In this document: piece after piece, positions 27,350-35,281 of the stretch | Layout of the letters: each line of letters begins with the position of its first letter | Position numbering within the stretch: the stretch's first letter is position 1 | NCBI RefSeq assembly: GCF_947497125.1 | Contig: NZ_CANMFI010000004.1 | Coordinates: 1-64,000, forward strand | Reading direction: 5' to 3' | DNA from: an uncultured Polaribacter sp. | GTDB lineage: Bacteria > Bacteroidota > Bacteroidia > Flavobacteriales > Flavobacteriaceae | Length of the DNA: 64,000 nt | Program-made: the position numbers and the translations under genes | The notes under the pieces: model-generated | What the model saw: the letters and a program-made list of their open reading frames with translations, nothing else | What the model was told of the DNA's origin: nothing | Database searches by the model: none

Positions 27350-27712
27350 CTAATCATAATTTTTATCCATAGGCATTCTAGTAATAGCGACTCTTCTATT
27401 TATATCACCTTCAAAAACACAAAGAATTTGATCATCATTTAATAATTCATAAATAACATTTACAGAATAACTGTTACTTTCATTATGTAGGGAAGTAAAA
27501 ATCTTATCATCTTCTACCTTTGTAATCTTTTCATATATTACTTCATCCTCTTTAAAGCTAAAATTGATTATTTTGAATTGATCCTTTTCTTCATTGTACA
27601 TTATTGTTGTAAAGTAAGAACTAGTAGGTGATGTCCAGACTCCTTCAAATTTTTCCATTTGTGCTTTAGCACTTAAACTCGTTAATAATAAAGCGGTAAG
27701 TAATAATTTCAT
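27350..27712 (-). CDS. Hypothetical secreted protein, 120 residues
   Basis: I chose the ATG at 27710-27712 because it starts a clean Sec signal peptide (MKLLLTALLLTSLSAKAQ, cut after AKAQ). The mature part is about 102 residues of predicted beta strands (MEKFEGVWTSPTSSYFTTIM, later LLNDDQILCVFEGDINRRVA), a small lipocalin-like or DUF-type secreted fold. It is the only secreted product in the island array. It is transcribed ahead of the 389-residue DUF285 gene, with an 80-bp gap carrying one copy of the duplicated element. Confidence 0.55.
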   Translation of the reverse strand: MKLLLTALLLTSLSAKAQMEKFEGVWTSPTSSYFTTIMYNEEKDQFKIINFSFKEDEVIYEKITKVEDDKIFTSLHNESNSYSVNVIYELLNDDQILCVFEGDINRRVAITRMPMDKNYD

Positions 27713-27744
27713 AATTATTTTTTTTTTAAAATTAAACATATAAC

Positions 27745-27779
27745 GCATTATCAGATAGTCTTAGTATTTTCTTTGTAAT
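27745..27779 (-). promoter_or_regulatory. Duplicated upstream element, copy 2
   Basis: It contains TTATCAGATAGTCTTAGTAT, an imperfect copy of the element at 27293-27327, here upstream of the secreted-protein gene. Two genes sharing this element may be co-regulated. Confidence 0.35.
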
Positions 27780-27970
27780 AGGACAAAATCAACACTCATT
27801 TTTTATCTAAAACACACCTTTTAACGCCGAGAAAATTAGGTTTTTCTATGCTTTTTTTGTATCTTTAAAAAGAGTTAATAAGGAGTATACTACTTCAAAG
27901 TAGACGCTTCTCAATATAGTTTACATAGCAAACACGTAGGTTTTATGATAATAGATAAAACGATAAAAAT

Positions 27971-28705
27971 ATGGAGATACACGAAAAATTTTGCAACAAA
28001 GTAAATAAAAAGTCAATTTGGTTTGGAGATGCAAATAGTAATTTAACCAATAATTCTAAATTTTTAAAAAACATCAAAGAAAATGTTGTTGTTAACGATT
28101 TAAAATTAGATAAAATAAAAGAATTTAATGATAATAGTAAACTGAAAGTATGTTGGGTAACTAAGTTTTATTCGAATGCATATTTGCTAGACAAAATAAT
28201 TGAAAAAGAAGAAGAAGATGCATTAACGACAAGAGAGCTTAAAAACTATTTATCAAAAAAAGGTAATTCACTTCCAGGCTTAGGGGGTGGATATGATGAT
28301 GCGGATGATATTATTCTAATTGGAGAAAAATTAAAAAAACAAGATATTCCAAATTTATATTTATCTGACTTAAGTGTTACCTTATATGAAGATGTTACTG
28401 ATTGGTTTATAGATTTTATAAAATCAGATCGCAATAACTATTTTAAATATAAAAACATGATGGGTTCCGAGGATGGAGATAAAATAGATCTAGAAATACT
28501 CTATAACGAATTTGGGCTTGAAGAGGAATTTTTCTGGGAATTTGTTAGCGGAGGAATAGGAATTGGAAAATTTATCGGGTATACTATTAAGGAAGGTGAA
28601 AATTCTTTACAATCTGCAATTGCATCTATGGGAGAATTAAACTACAGTAGTAACTATAGGGATAGACAATCTTGTTGCATTAAATTCTACATTGAAGAAG
28701 AATAA
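27971..28705 (+). CDS. Hypothetical protein, 244 residues
   Basis: The family is not recognised. The product is soluble and acidic, without signal peptide or membrane segment. It contains a Gly-rich acidic turn (LPGLGGGYDDADDIILIGEK) and a Gly-rich segment, FVSGGIGIGKFIGYTI, near the C-terminus. It is the first plus-strand gene of the right end of the island and divergent from the DUF285 array. The 220-bp upstream gap shows no clear promoter box. The function is unknown. Confidence 0.5.
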   Translation: MEIHEKFCNKVNKKSIWFGDANSNLTNNSKFLKNIKENVVVNDLKLDKIKEFNDNSKLKVCWVTKFYSNAYLLDKIIEKEEEDALTTRELKNYLSKKGNSLPGLGGGYDDADDIILIGEKLKKQDIPNLYLSDLSVTLYEDVTDWFIDFIKSDRNNYFKYKNMMGSEDGDKIDLEILYNEFGLEEEFFWEFVSGGIGIGKFIGYTIKEGENSLQSAIASMGELNYSSNYRDRQSCCIKFYIEEE

Positions 28706-28790
28706 GCAAAGGGAAATAATGATTATTGATTTCAACAGAGCAAATACGTAGCTAAGTTGATACTAATTTGAAACAAATAATAAAGAAAAC

Positions 28791-29060
28791 ATGAAAGTAA
28801 AATATACCAGAGACCAAGTAAGATTTATATTAGATAATTGGATAAAAAACGAAGAGATCTGTTCAGAAAAAACTGGACATAGTAAAGGCAGCATAAAATT
28901 AATGTTACAGAATATTGCTGCAACTTATGGTTTAGTGAATTTTAGTGAGGGTAACCCTATGTATTCAGAAATAGCAGATGAATACAGAAATAACAATAAA
29001 GTATTCGATGAAACAATGACGAAGAATTCTTTTTGTAAGAGATTTGGTATTACAAAATAA
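28791..29060 (+). CDS. Small hypothetical protein, possibly DNA-binding, 89 residues
   Basis: An all-helical small protein (TRDQVRFILDNWIKNEEICS, then GHSKGSIKLMLQNIAATYGL). The spacing of helices and the GHSKGSIK turn suggest a helix-turn-helix, but this is weak. It is the last island gene before tRNA-Arg, a position often held by small excision or regulatory proteins. It follows the 244-residue gene by 85 bp on the same strand. Confidence 0.4.
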   Translation: MKVKYTRDQVRFILDNWIKNEEICSEKTGHSKGSIKLMLQNIAATYGLVNFSEGNPMYSEIADEYRNNNKVFDETMTKNSFCKRFGITK

Positions 29061-29323
29061 ACCTAAACTTCAAATTAAACACGCTATACGTGAACTCTTT
29101 AGGCTATATATACATTTGACAACAAAGTACTAAAAAGGAAAGTGATCTTTAAAAAGTAACCCGGGGTCAGTATAAGTGAAGTTGTATTGGATTTTTTGGC
29201 TTTTTTTGTTTGCTTAATAATATTAATTATATTTGGTATAAGCCAAATCATTAATATTGGTTGTTATTGCATAATCGTGCCATTTATCGTTCCAAATCTA
29301 CATTTCAAAAACTCACTAAAAAC
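29061..29323. other. Non-coding stretch at the right end of the island
   Basis: No ORF, promoter consensus or repeat could be supported here. The stretch is AT-rich and joins the last island gene to the terminator beside the tRNA-Arg attachment site. It may carry integrase arm sites, but none can be recognised. Confidence 0.3.
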
Positions 29324-29370
29324 AAAAAACTCTTGAAAACCAAGCATTTAACAAGGTTTAAACAAGAGTT
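29324..29370 (-). terminator. Rho-independent terminator after tRNA-Arg, island copy
   Basis: On the minus strand, stem ACTCTTG/CAAGAGT with an inner AAACC/GGTTT stem is followed by a T-run. It would end tRNA-Arg transcripts in place of the displaced chromosomal terminator at 8047-8070. Confidence 0.6.
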
Positions 29371-29383
29371 TAAGTGAGCCCTG
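29368..29383. repeat. Right attachment site repeat (att) inside tRNA-Arg
   Basis: The 16 bp GTTTAAGTGAGCCCTG match 8068-8083 exactly and cover the last bases of the acceptor stem, the discriminator base and 7 bp downstream. The two copies are 21,300 bp apart. Confidence 0.85.
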
Positions 29384-29448
29384 AAGGATTCGAACCTTCG
29401 ACCGCCTCCTTAGAAGGGAGGTGCTCTATCCAGCTGAGCTAAGAGCCC
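29375..29448 (-). tRNA. tRNA-Arg (anticodon TCT)
   Basis: Full cloverleaf on the minus strand: D-arm GCTCAGCTGGATAGAGC, anticodon stem CCTCC/GGAGG with loop CTTCTAA (anticodon TCT), T-arm GAAGGTTCGAATCCTTC, acceptor closed with two G-U pairs. CCA is not encoded. It is the insertion target of the island. Confidence 0.95.
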
Positions 29449-29478
29449 GTAATTTTTAAGTTGTTACGACCAACTGTG

Positions 29479-29553
29479 TCGGGGTGGCAGGATTCGAACC
29501 TGCGACCTCCTCGTCCCAAACGAGGCGCGATGACCGGGCTACGCTACACCCCG
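29479..29553 (-). tRNA. tRNA-Pro (anticodon TGG)
   Basis: The acceptor CGGGGTG pairs with CACCCCG. Anticodon stem CCTCG/CGAGG carries loop TTTGGGA (anticodon TGG). The T-arm is GCAGGTTCGAATCCTGC. Confidence 0.95.
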
Positions 29554-29572
29554 AAAGTGTATATAAAAATTG

Positions 29573-29656
29573 CGGAGAGACAGGGACTCGAACCCTGGCG
29601 ACAGTTACCCGTCGACAGATTAGCAATCTGCTCCATTACCACTCTGGCACCTCTCC
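29573..29656 (-). tRNA. tRNA-Ser (anticodon GCT)
   Basis: A class II tRNA with a long variable arm. Anticodon stem GCAGA/TCTGT carries loop TTGCTAA (anticodon GCT). The T-arm is CAGGGTTCGAGTCCCTG. Confidence 0.95.
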
Positions 29657-29759
29657 TATTTTTTAATGAACTTAAGCACTTATTTAAAAATGCGAGTGCA
29701 AATGTAGTATTACATTTACAATTTAGCAAACAGTTTGTAAACTTTTTTACATATTTTTT

Positions 29760-31823
29760 TTAGTCCGGATATTCTATTCTTACGTGATATATATTCATTA
29801 GTTTTTTCTTAATCACTTTCTTAATAATTTCAATTTCTTTAAAGGTAATATTTGAATTTAAAAACTGATTATCAGCCATTTGTTTTGATACAATTTTATC
29901 TATCAAATTACTTATTGTTAATGAATTCGGTTTTACCAAACTTTTTGAAGCAGCCTCTGCAGCATCACACATCATTAAAATAGCAGTCTCTTTTGAAAAA
30001 GGAATCGGCCCTTGATACTGAAATTTCTTAATATCTACTTCACTATCTGGATTTAACTCTTTTTCTTTCATGTAAAAATAATACACCAAACTTGTACCAT
30101 GATGGGTTCTAATAAAATCGATTAATCGATCTGGTAAATCATACTTTTTTGCTAACTCTACCCCTTTTATTACATGATCTGTAATAATTCTTGCACTATC
30201 TCTAGGAGATAAATCATTATGAGGGTTTACACCTGTAGATTGATTTTCAATAAAATACATTGGGTTTAACATTTTACCAATGTCATGATATAAAGCACCG
30301 GTTCTTACCAACATCGAATTTGCACCAATTTCATTTGCTGCAGCTTCTGCCAAATTTGCTACTTGCATTGAATGCTGAAACGTTCCTGGTGCTTTTTCAT
30401 TTAACTCTCTTAAAAGCTTACTATTGGTATTTGAAAGCTCTAACAAAGTAACATCTGATACTAAACCAAATAGTTTTTCATACATATAAATTAAAATCAA
30501 TGACAAAAAAGACAACAAACCATTGGCTGCAAAAAGTAAAAAGTAAGTACCATTAATTTGGCTAGCGTTGCCCTCTTTTATAATAGAAAAAGCAAAATAG
30601 GTAAGCATATAAATACCTGTAATCTGCGCCACAGAAATAAATAAATTGGCTCTTTTATACAACTCAGAAACTGTTAATATGGTTACAATACCTGCTATAA
30701 TGTGCAAATAAATAAACTCGAAACTATCTGGCACAATATACCCCAATAACAACACAGTTAACACATGAGTAAACAAACCTAAACGTGCATCAAAAAAAGC
30801 TTTTAAAACTATTGGCAATACACTTAATGGCACCACATATAAAAAATCTGAATTGTATTTTATAACCAATGTTTGAATAAAAATCATTGAAAAAACATTG
30901 AAAAATATAAATGTTACTTTATTGTTATTCTCATAAATTTCAATTCTATATTTTTTTAGGAACAACAACAACATTAATAGCGCAATAGAAACTAAGATGG
31001 TATAACCAAAAATAATCCAATTGTAGTTAGATTCTGTCCAAACCTGAGACTCAGACTCACTTTTTAAAGAATTTAAAATGGCTAATTTTTTCCCTTCTAC
31101 AACATCTCCTTTTAAAATAATTAATTTACCAGACGCTACTTTTCCTTTGGTGTAAGAAATCTTTTTAATTTCTGTATTCACCACTTTTTGAGTGTATTCT
31201 TCATCAAAAGTGATACTTGGTTTTACAATTTCAGAAAGTAAATTTAAAAACACTTTTGCACCGTAAACACTTTCTTGTTCTTGTAAATTATTACTAATTA
31301 TGTCTAAAACTTGTTTTGATGATAAAAAACTATGAAACAACACATCTGCTACTTCATTCCCTTTTCTAACTGCTACAATGTCATTTTTATTAAAAATTTT
31401 ATCTTGGCTAAGAACTTCAAAAAAACCTTTATCGTAGATAAAATTAATGGTCTTATTACCTATTTCAATCAATTCTAATACTTGCTGTTGCGTTAAAGAA
31501 TCAGTTGTTTTTATCAATGAAACACTTTTCTGATATTTATCTTTTACTTGTGTAACAACATCAATATCATTTAAAAAATAAAGTTTCGAGTTTACTTCAA
31601 TTTCCTTTTTTTCATTTGCTATTTCTTCGGATGATTTTTGAATTGCAAAATCAAATGGTGCGTACAAATTATCATGCATCCAGAGCTGACCGTTGTTAAA
31701 ATCATATTTAAACTGGCCTCCTTTTGGAAACAAATACACAATAGCAACACTGGTTACTAAAAACAAAATAACTTTATAGATAATTGTATTGTTTTGATAC
31801 AATTTATTAATGATTGTACTCAT
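29760..31823 (-). CDS. HD-domain membrane phosphohydrolase, PgpH-like (7TM-HD, cyclic-di-AMP phosphodiesterase family)
   Basis: A 687-residue protein with the full PgpH layout. It has an N-terminal membrane helix (VILFLVTSVAIVYLF), a large extracytoplasmic 7TMR-HDED domain (about 45-265), seven membrane helices (about 270-465) and a cytoplasmic HD domain. The HD signature is ALYHDIGKM at about 508-516, with THHGTSLVYYFY further on as a metal ligand region. In other bacteria this family hydrolyses cyclic-di-AMP to pApA. All metal-binding residues that can be judged are present. It is transcribed divergently from the thiolase gene. Confidence 0.88.
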   Translation of the reverse strand: MSTIINKLYQNNTIIYKVILFLVTSVAIVYLFPKGGQFKYDFNNGQLWMHDNLYAPFDFAIQKSSEEIANEKKEIEVNSKLYFLNDIDVVTQVKDKYQKSVSLIKTTDSLTQQQVLELIEIGNKTINFIYDKGFFEVLSQDKIFNKNDIVAVRKGNEVADVLFHSFLSSKQVLDIISNNLQEQESVYGAKVFLNLLSEIVKPSITFDEEYTQKVVNTEIKKISYTKGKVASGKLIILKGDVVEGKKLAILNSLKSESESQVWTESNYNWIIFGYTILVSIALLMLLLFLKKYRIEIYENNNKVTFIFFNVFSMIFIQTLVIKYNSDFLYVVPLSVLPIVLKAFFDARLGLFTHVLTVLLLGYIVPDSFEFIYLHIIAGIVTILTVSELYKRANLFISVAQITGIYMLTYFAFSIIKEGNASQINGTYFLLFAANGLLSFLSLILIYMYEKLFGLVSDVTLLELSNTNSKLLRELNEKAPGTFQHSMQVANLAEAAANEIGANSMLVRTGALYHDIGKMLNPMYFIENQSTGVNPHNDLSPRDSARIITDHVIKGVELAKKYDLPDRLIDFIRTHHGTSLVYYFYMKEKELNPDSEVDIKKFQYQGPIPFSKETAILMMCDAAEAASKSLVKPNSLTISNLIDKIVSKQMADNQFLNSNITFKEIEIIKKVIKKKLMNIYHVRIEYPD

Positions 31824-31948
31824 ATGAAATAGGTAATTTTAACAAACTTACCATAAAAATATGTAGGTTAAAAATTCAACCTTAAGAATAAAACTAAAAT
31901 CGATTAAAATAGTTAATTTAGCAGCACAAAACTAAAGGTAATTTTATT

Positions 31949-33127
31949 ATGAAAGAAGTTGTAATTGTCTCTGTTGCCAGAACTCCTATTGGTAGTTTCA
32001 TGGGAAGTTTATCTAAAATATCTGCTCCAAAATTAGGATCTATTGCTATAAAAGGAGCGCTAGATAAAATAAATTTAAACCCAAAATTAGTCGAAGAAGT
32101 TTTTATGGGCAATGTTGTTTCTGCTGGGTTAGGCCAAGCTCCTGCAAGACAAGCGGCAATTTATGCTGGGCTTTCTAACACTGTACCTTGTACAACCGTA
32201 AATAAAGTTTGTGCATCGGGTATGAAAGCAATCATGCTAGCAGCACAAACAATTGCTCTAGGTGATGCTAATATTGTAATTGCTGGCGGTATGGAAAACA
32301 TGAGTATGATTCCACATTATCAACATGCAAGATTTGGTGCTAAATTTGGACCAATTACCATGGAAGATGGCCTTCAGAAAGACGGACTTGTAGATGCTTA
32401 TGACAATGTAGCAATGGGCGTATGTGCAGATGCCTGTGCCACAGAATATAATTTTTCTAGAGAAGAACAAGATGCTTATGCAATTCAATCATACAAGCGT
32501 TCTGCAAAAGCTTGGAGCGAAGGGAAATTTAAAGATGAAATTGTTCCTGTAGAAATACCTCAAAGACGTGGAGAACCAATTATTTTTACAGAAGATGAAG
32601 AATATCAAAACGTAAAAATAGAAAAAATACCTGCCTTAAGAGCTGCATTTACAAAAGACGGAACTGTAACTGCTGCAAATGCATCTACTATAAATGATGG
32701 TGGTGCTGCACTTATATTAATGTCTGCTGAAAAAGCAAAAGAATTAAACATTAAACCAATTGCAAAAATTATAACCTATGCAGATGCTGCTCATGAACCA
32801 GAGTGGTTTACAACGGCACCTGCAAAAGCATTACCAAAAGCATTAAAAAAAGCAAACTTATCTATAAAAGATGTGGATTATTTTGAACTTAATGAAGCTT
32901 TTTCTATTGTTGGTTTAGCAAACATGAAAATATTAGGCCTTTCTGATGATACTGTAAACGTGAATGGCGGTGCTGTTTCTTTAGGTCATCCTTTAGGGGT
33001 TTCGGGCGCTAGAATAGTTATTTCGTTAACTTCAATTTTAAAACAAAAAAATGCAAAAATAGGAGCCGCAGCTATTTGTAATGGTGGTGGCGGTGCTAGT
33101 GCTCTTATTTTAGAAAATATTTCTTAA
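31949..33127 (+). CDS. Acetyl-CoA C-acetyltransferase (thiolase)
   Basis: A 392-residue type II thiolase of normal length. The nucleophilic Cys is in VNKVCASGMKA (about residue 88), the active-site His in GHPLGVSGAR (about 345), and the second Cys in ICNGGGGAS (about 375). It interconverts two acetyl-CoA with acetoacetyl-CoA, or acts in the last step of beta-oxidation. A C40 peptidase-like gene follows within about 20 bp, so the two may share a transcript. Confidence 0.93.
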   Translation: MKEVVIVSVARTPIGSFMGSLSKISAPKLGSIAIKGALDKINLNPKLVEEVFMGNVVSAGLGQAPARQAAIYAGLSNTVPCTTVNKVCASGMKAIMLAAQTIALGDANIVIAGGMENMSMIPHYQHARFGAKFGPITMEDGLQKDGLVDAYDNVAMGVCADACATEYNFSREEQDAYAIQSYKRSAKAWSEGKFKDEIVPVEIPQRRGEPIIFTEDEEYQNVKIEKIPALRAAFTKDGTVTAANASTINDGGAALILMSAEKAKELNIKPIAKIITYADAAHEPEWFTTAPAKALPKALKKANLSIKDVDYFELNEAFSIVGLANMKILGLSDDTVNVNGGAVSLGHPLGVSGARIVISLTSILKQKNAKIGAAAICNGGGGASALILENIS

Positions 33128-33147
33128 AAAAGTAAAAATAAAAATTG

Positions 33148-33918
33148 GTGTTTGGTATTTGTAATTTAAGTAGTGCTGCCTTAAGAGCAGAAGAATCAAA
33201 CTTATCAGAAATGGTGAGTCAAGTTCTTTTTGGCGAAACTTTTAAAATCATCGAAATTCATCAAGAATTTACTAAAATTGAATTGTCTTTTGATAATTAT
33301 CAGGGATTTATAGACAACAAGCAATACCAACAAATACCTTTAGAAACTTACGAAAAACTAACCGCGGATAAACAATATCTATCTGCAGGAATCATCGATT
33401 TTATTACAGACAAAAATAACGAGTTAACAACGATACCTTTAGGTGCAAATTTACCTTTTTTTAAAAATAAAGCCCTACAAATAAATTCAACCAACTATTT
33501 ATATGAAGGTGCACACACCTCTGAAAAAAAATCGAAAAAAGAAATTATAAAAGCTGCATTTTATTATTTAAACTCACCATTTCTTTTGGGTGGTAAAACC
33601 CCTTTTGGTATAGATTCTGATGGATTTACACAAATGGTTTACAAACTTTGTGGGCACTCACTTTTAAGAGAAGCACAACAGCAAGCAACTCAGGGAGAAG
33701 TGTTAAGTTTTATTGAAGAAAGTGAGCCTGGTGATCTTGCATTTTTTGACAATGATAAAGGAGAAATTATACATGTTGGTATTATTTTAAATGAATACCA
33801 TATAATTCACTGTTATGGCAAGGTTAGAGTAGACACTTTAGACCATAGTGGTATTTACAATGCAGATCTTCAAAAACACACTCATAAATTAAGAATCATA
33901 AAAAGAATGATTGGTTAA
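33148..33918 (+). CDS. NlpC/P60 (C40) peptidase homologue lacking the catalytic cysteine
   Basis: An SH3-like N-terminal region (residues about 1-75, GICNLSSAALRAE at the start) precedes an NlpC/P60 domain (about 125-256). I chose GTG 33148 over TTG 33145 because it places FGICNLS directly at the N-terminus, as in this cytosolic family. The active-site motif, normally GIDCSGF, reads GIDSDGF, so the catalytic Cys is Ser (codon TCT 33616-33618). The catalytic His remains in GEIIHVGII. In active relatives the fold cleaves murein peptides. This copy is probably inactive as a cysteine peptidase. There is no signal peptide. Confidence 0.8.
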   Translation: MFGICNLSSAALRAEESNLSEMVSQVLFGETFKIIEIHQEFTKIELSFDNYQGFIDNKQYQQIPLETYEKLTADKQYLSAGIIDFITDKNNELTTIPLGANLPFFKNKALQINSTNYLYEGAHTSEKKSKKEIIKAAFYYLNSPFLLGGKTPFGIDSDGFTQMVYKLCGHSLLREAQQQATQGEVLSFIEESEPGDLAFFDNDKGEIIHVGIILNEYHIIHCYGKVRVDTLDHSGIYNADLQKHTHKLRIIKRMIG

Positions 33919-33967
33919 TTTTGAACTTAATACAATCTTAAAACTATAAAAATTTTCAATAAAAAAA

Positions 33968-33990
33968 ACCGAAACTTTAATAGTTTCGGT
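33968..33990. terminator. Bidirectional terminator
   Basis: Stem ACCGAAACT/AGTTTCGGT with loop TTAAT is flanked by an A-run and a T-run. It serves both the C40 gene (plus) and the TPR gene (minus). Confidence 0.85.
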
Positions 33991-34015
33991 TTTTTTTGTG
34001 ATCAAAAAGAGAACA

Positions 34016-35260
34016 CTATTGACCTCTCATTTCTTTATAAATAGGTCTTAAAGCATCTGCTTCTGCTTCCATTTCTAGAGTGTCATAAATATTTAAAAGA
34101 GAACCTAAAGTTCCTTCAGTTCTTTTAATTCTATCTGCCTCTATAATAAATGGTAAAGCTTCTTTACAAATTACTTTTAATTGTCCTTCTAACTCGAAGT
34201 ATTTTTTATCATTTGATAAATTTTCATTCATCTCATTAACAACATCAACTCTTTTATTTAAAATAGTAACCCCTAAATTTAAATATGCATCACCATACTC
34301 TGGGTCTAATTCAATTGCTTTTTTATAAAAACCAATTGCCTCTTCTATTTTATTTTCGCCAGCATTTACAACCCCTAAGTTAAAAAATAAATTAGGATTT
34401 GTTGGATCTATTTCAACAGCTTCTTCCATTAACTCACCAAACTTATCCATTTTTTCTAGCTTAATGTACATTTGAGCTTGGTTTAAAAGTAAGTTAATAT
34501 CTTTCGGATTCGATTTTCTAGCCTCTTCTAATGCAGCAATTGCTAATTCTGGCTTTCCTTGGTTTACATAGATATAACCAATGTTTTTAATAATTTCTGC
34601 TTGCTTAGATTCTGATGCTGATGTAGTTGGATTGGTATACTTACCAAACTTAACCATGGCATCTCTGTTGGTTTTAGTTCCTAAATCTTCTTCTTCTCCT
34701 GTTTCTTTATTTACAGCTAAATATTTTGTAACAATACCTGTATAGTTTATGTCTTGAAGTTCTTTATAATATTTTAAAGAAGTTTCATAATCCTCAGCTA
34801 TTGAAGAACTTAAGGCAGCATTAAACAAAAAAGAAGTATCTATAGGACTTAATTTATAGGTTAAATAAAAATTCTTAGCGGCACTATTATAATCTTTATT
34901 ATTATATTCTTCAATAGCGCTATTAGAAACAAATTGTACCAATTCACCTAATTTTGGTTTTGCTAATTTAGAATACTTTTGCTTACCCGTTTCGTTTTCA
35001 AAAGCAATCAACTTGTTATAAGCATCTGCAGATTTAGACACATTAGATTTACCGTAAGCTTCTCCTTTTAAGAATAAATATTTTGCTTTATACTTAGCAT
35101 CCATAGTATCTTCTGATGCTTCTAAACTTAAAATAGCAGCTTTTGCTTCTTTAAACTCACCTTTTTTAATCGCTTTTTCTACCACTTTTAGTTCATCTTT
35201 TTGAGCAAAAGTTGCAATAGATGCAAAACCTATAGTAAGTGCTAATAATTGTTTTTTCAT
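34016..35260 (-). CDS. Secreted tetratricopeptide-repeat protein
   Basis: A 414-residue protein with a Sec signal peptide (MKKQLLALTIGFASIATFAQ). TPR motifs run through the mature part, for example PELAIALEEARKSNPKDINL, PTNPNLFFNLGVVNAGENKI and PEYGDAYLNLGVTILNKRVD. TPRs mediate protein-protein contacts, here in the periplasm. The family is common in Bacteroidota next to gyrA. It starts 22 bp after the gyrA stop and is probably co-transcribed. The specific role is unknown. Confidence 0.85.
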   Translation of the reverse strand: MKKQLLALTIGFASIATFAQKDELKVVEKAIKKGEFKEAKAAILSLEASEDTMDAKYKAKYLFLKGEAYGKSNVSKSADAYNKLIAFENETGKQKYSKLAKPKLGELVQFVSNSAIEEYNNKDYNSAAKNFYLTYKLSPIDTSFLFNAALSSSIAEDYETSLKYYKELQDINYTGIVTKYLAVNKETGEEEDLGTKTNRDAMVKFGKYTNPTTSASESKQAEIIKNIGYIYVNQGKPELAIAALEEARKSNPKDINLLLNQAQMYIKLEKMDKFGELMEEAVEIDPTNPNLFFNLGVVNAGENKIEEAIGFYKKAIELDPEYGDAYLNLGVTILNKRVDVVNEMNENLSNDKKYFELEGQLKVICKEALPFIIEADRIKRTEGTLGSLLNIYDTLEMEAEADALRPIYKEMRGQ

Positions 35261-35281
35261 TTTTAAAATGTATTTAATTTA

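Larger units (their letters stand above)
8068..29383. mobile_element. 21.3-kb genomic island integrated at tRNA-Arg(TCT)
   Basis: The region is bounded by a perfect 16-bp direct repeat, one copy being the 3' end of tRNA-Arg(TCT). This is the classic footprint of tyrosine-recombinase integration into a tRNA gene. The content is accessory: type I restriction-modification, a McrB-like fragment, a DUF285 gene array, recombinase and regulator remnants, and unknown genes. Core genes resume on both sides. No intact integrase is visible, so the island is probably immobilised. The McrB-like gene cut at the left end suggests that the end carrying mcrC and the integrase has been lost. The island as a unit is inference; the repeats and gene content are seen directly. 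Confidence 0.8.

Noticed and set aside
29461..29763. Plus-strand open frames across the tRNA cluster
   Set aside because: They run antisense through tRNA-Pro and tRNA-Ser, which fold well on the minus strand; the predicted peptides resemble the usual tRNA-antisense artefacts.
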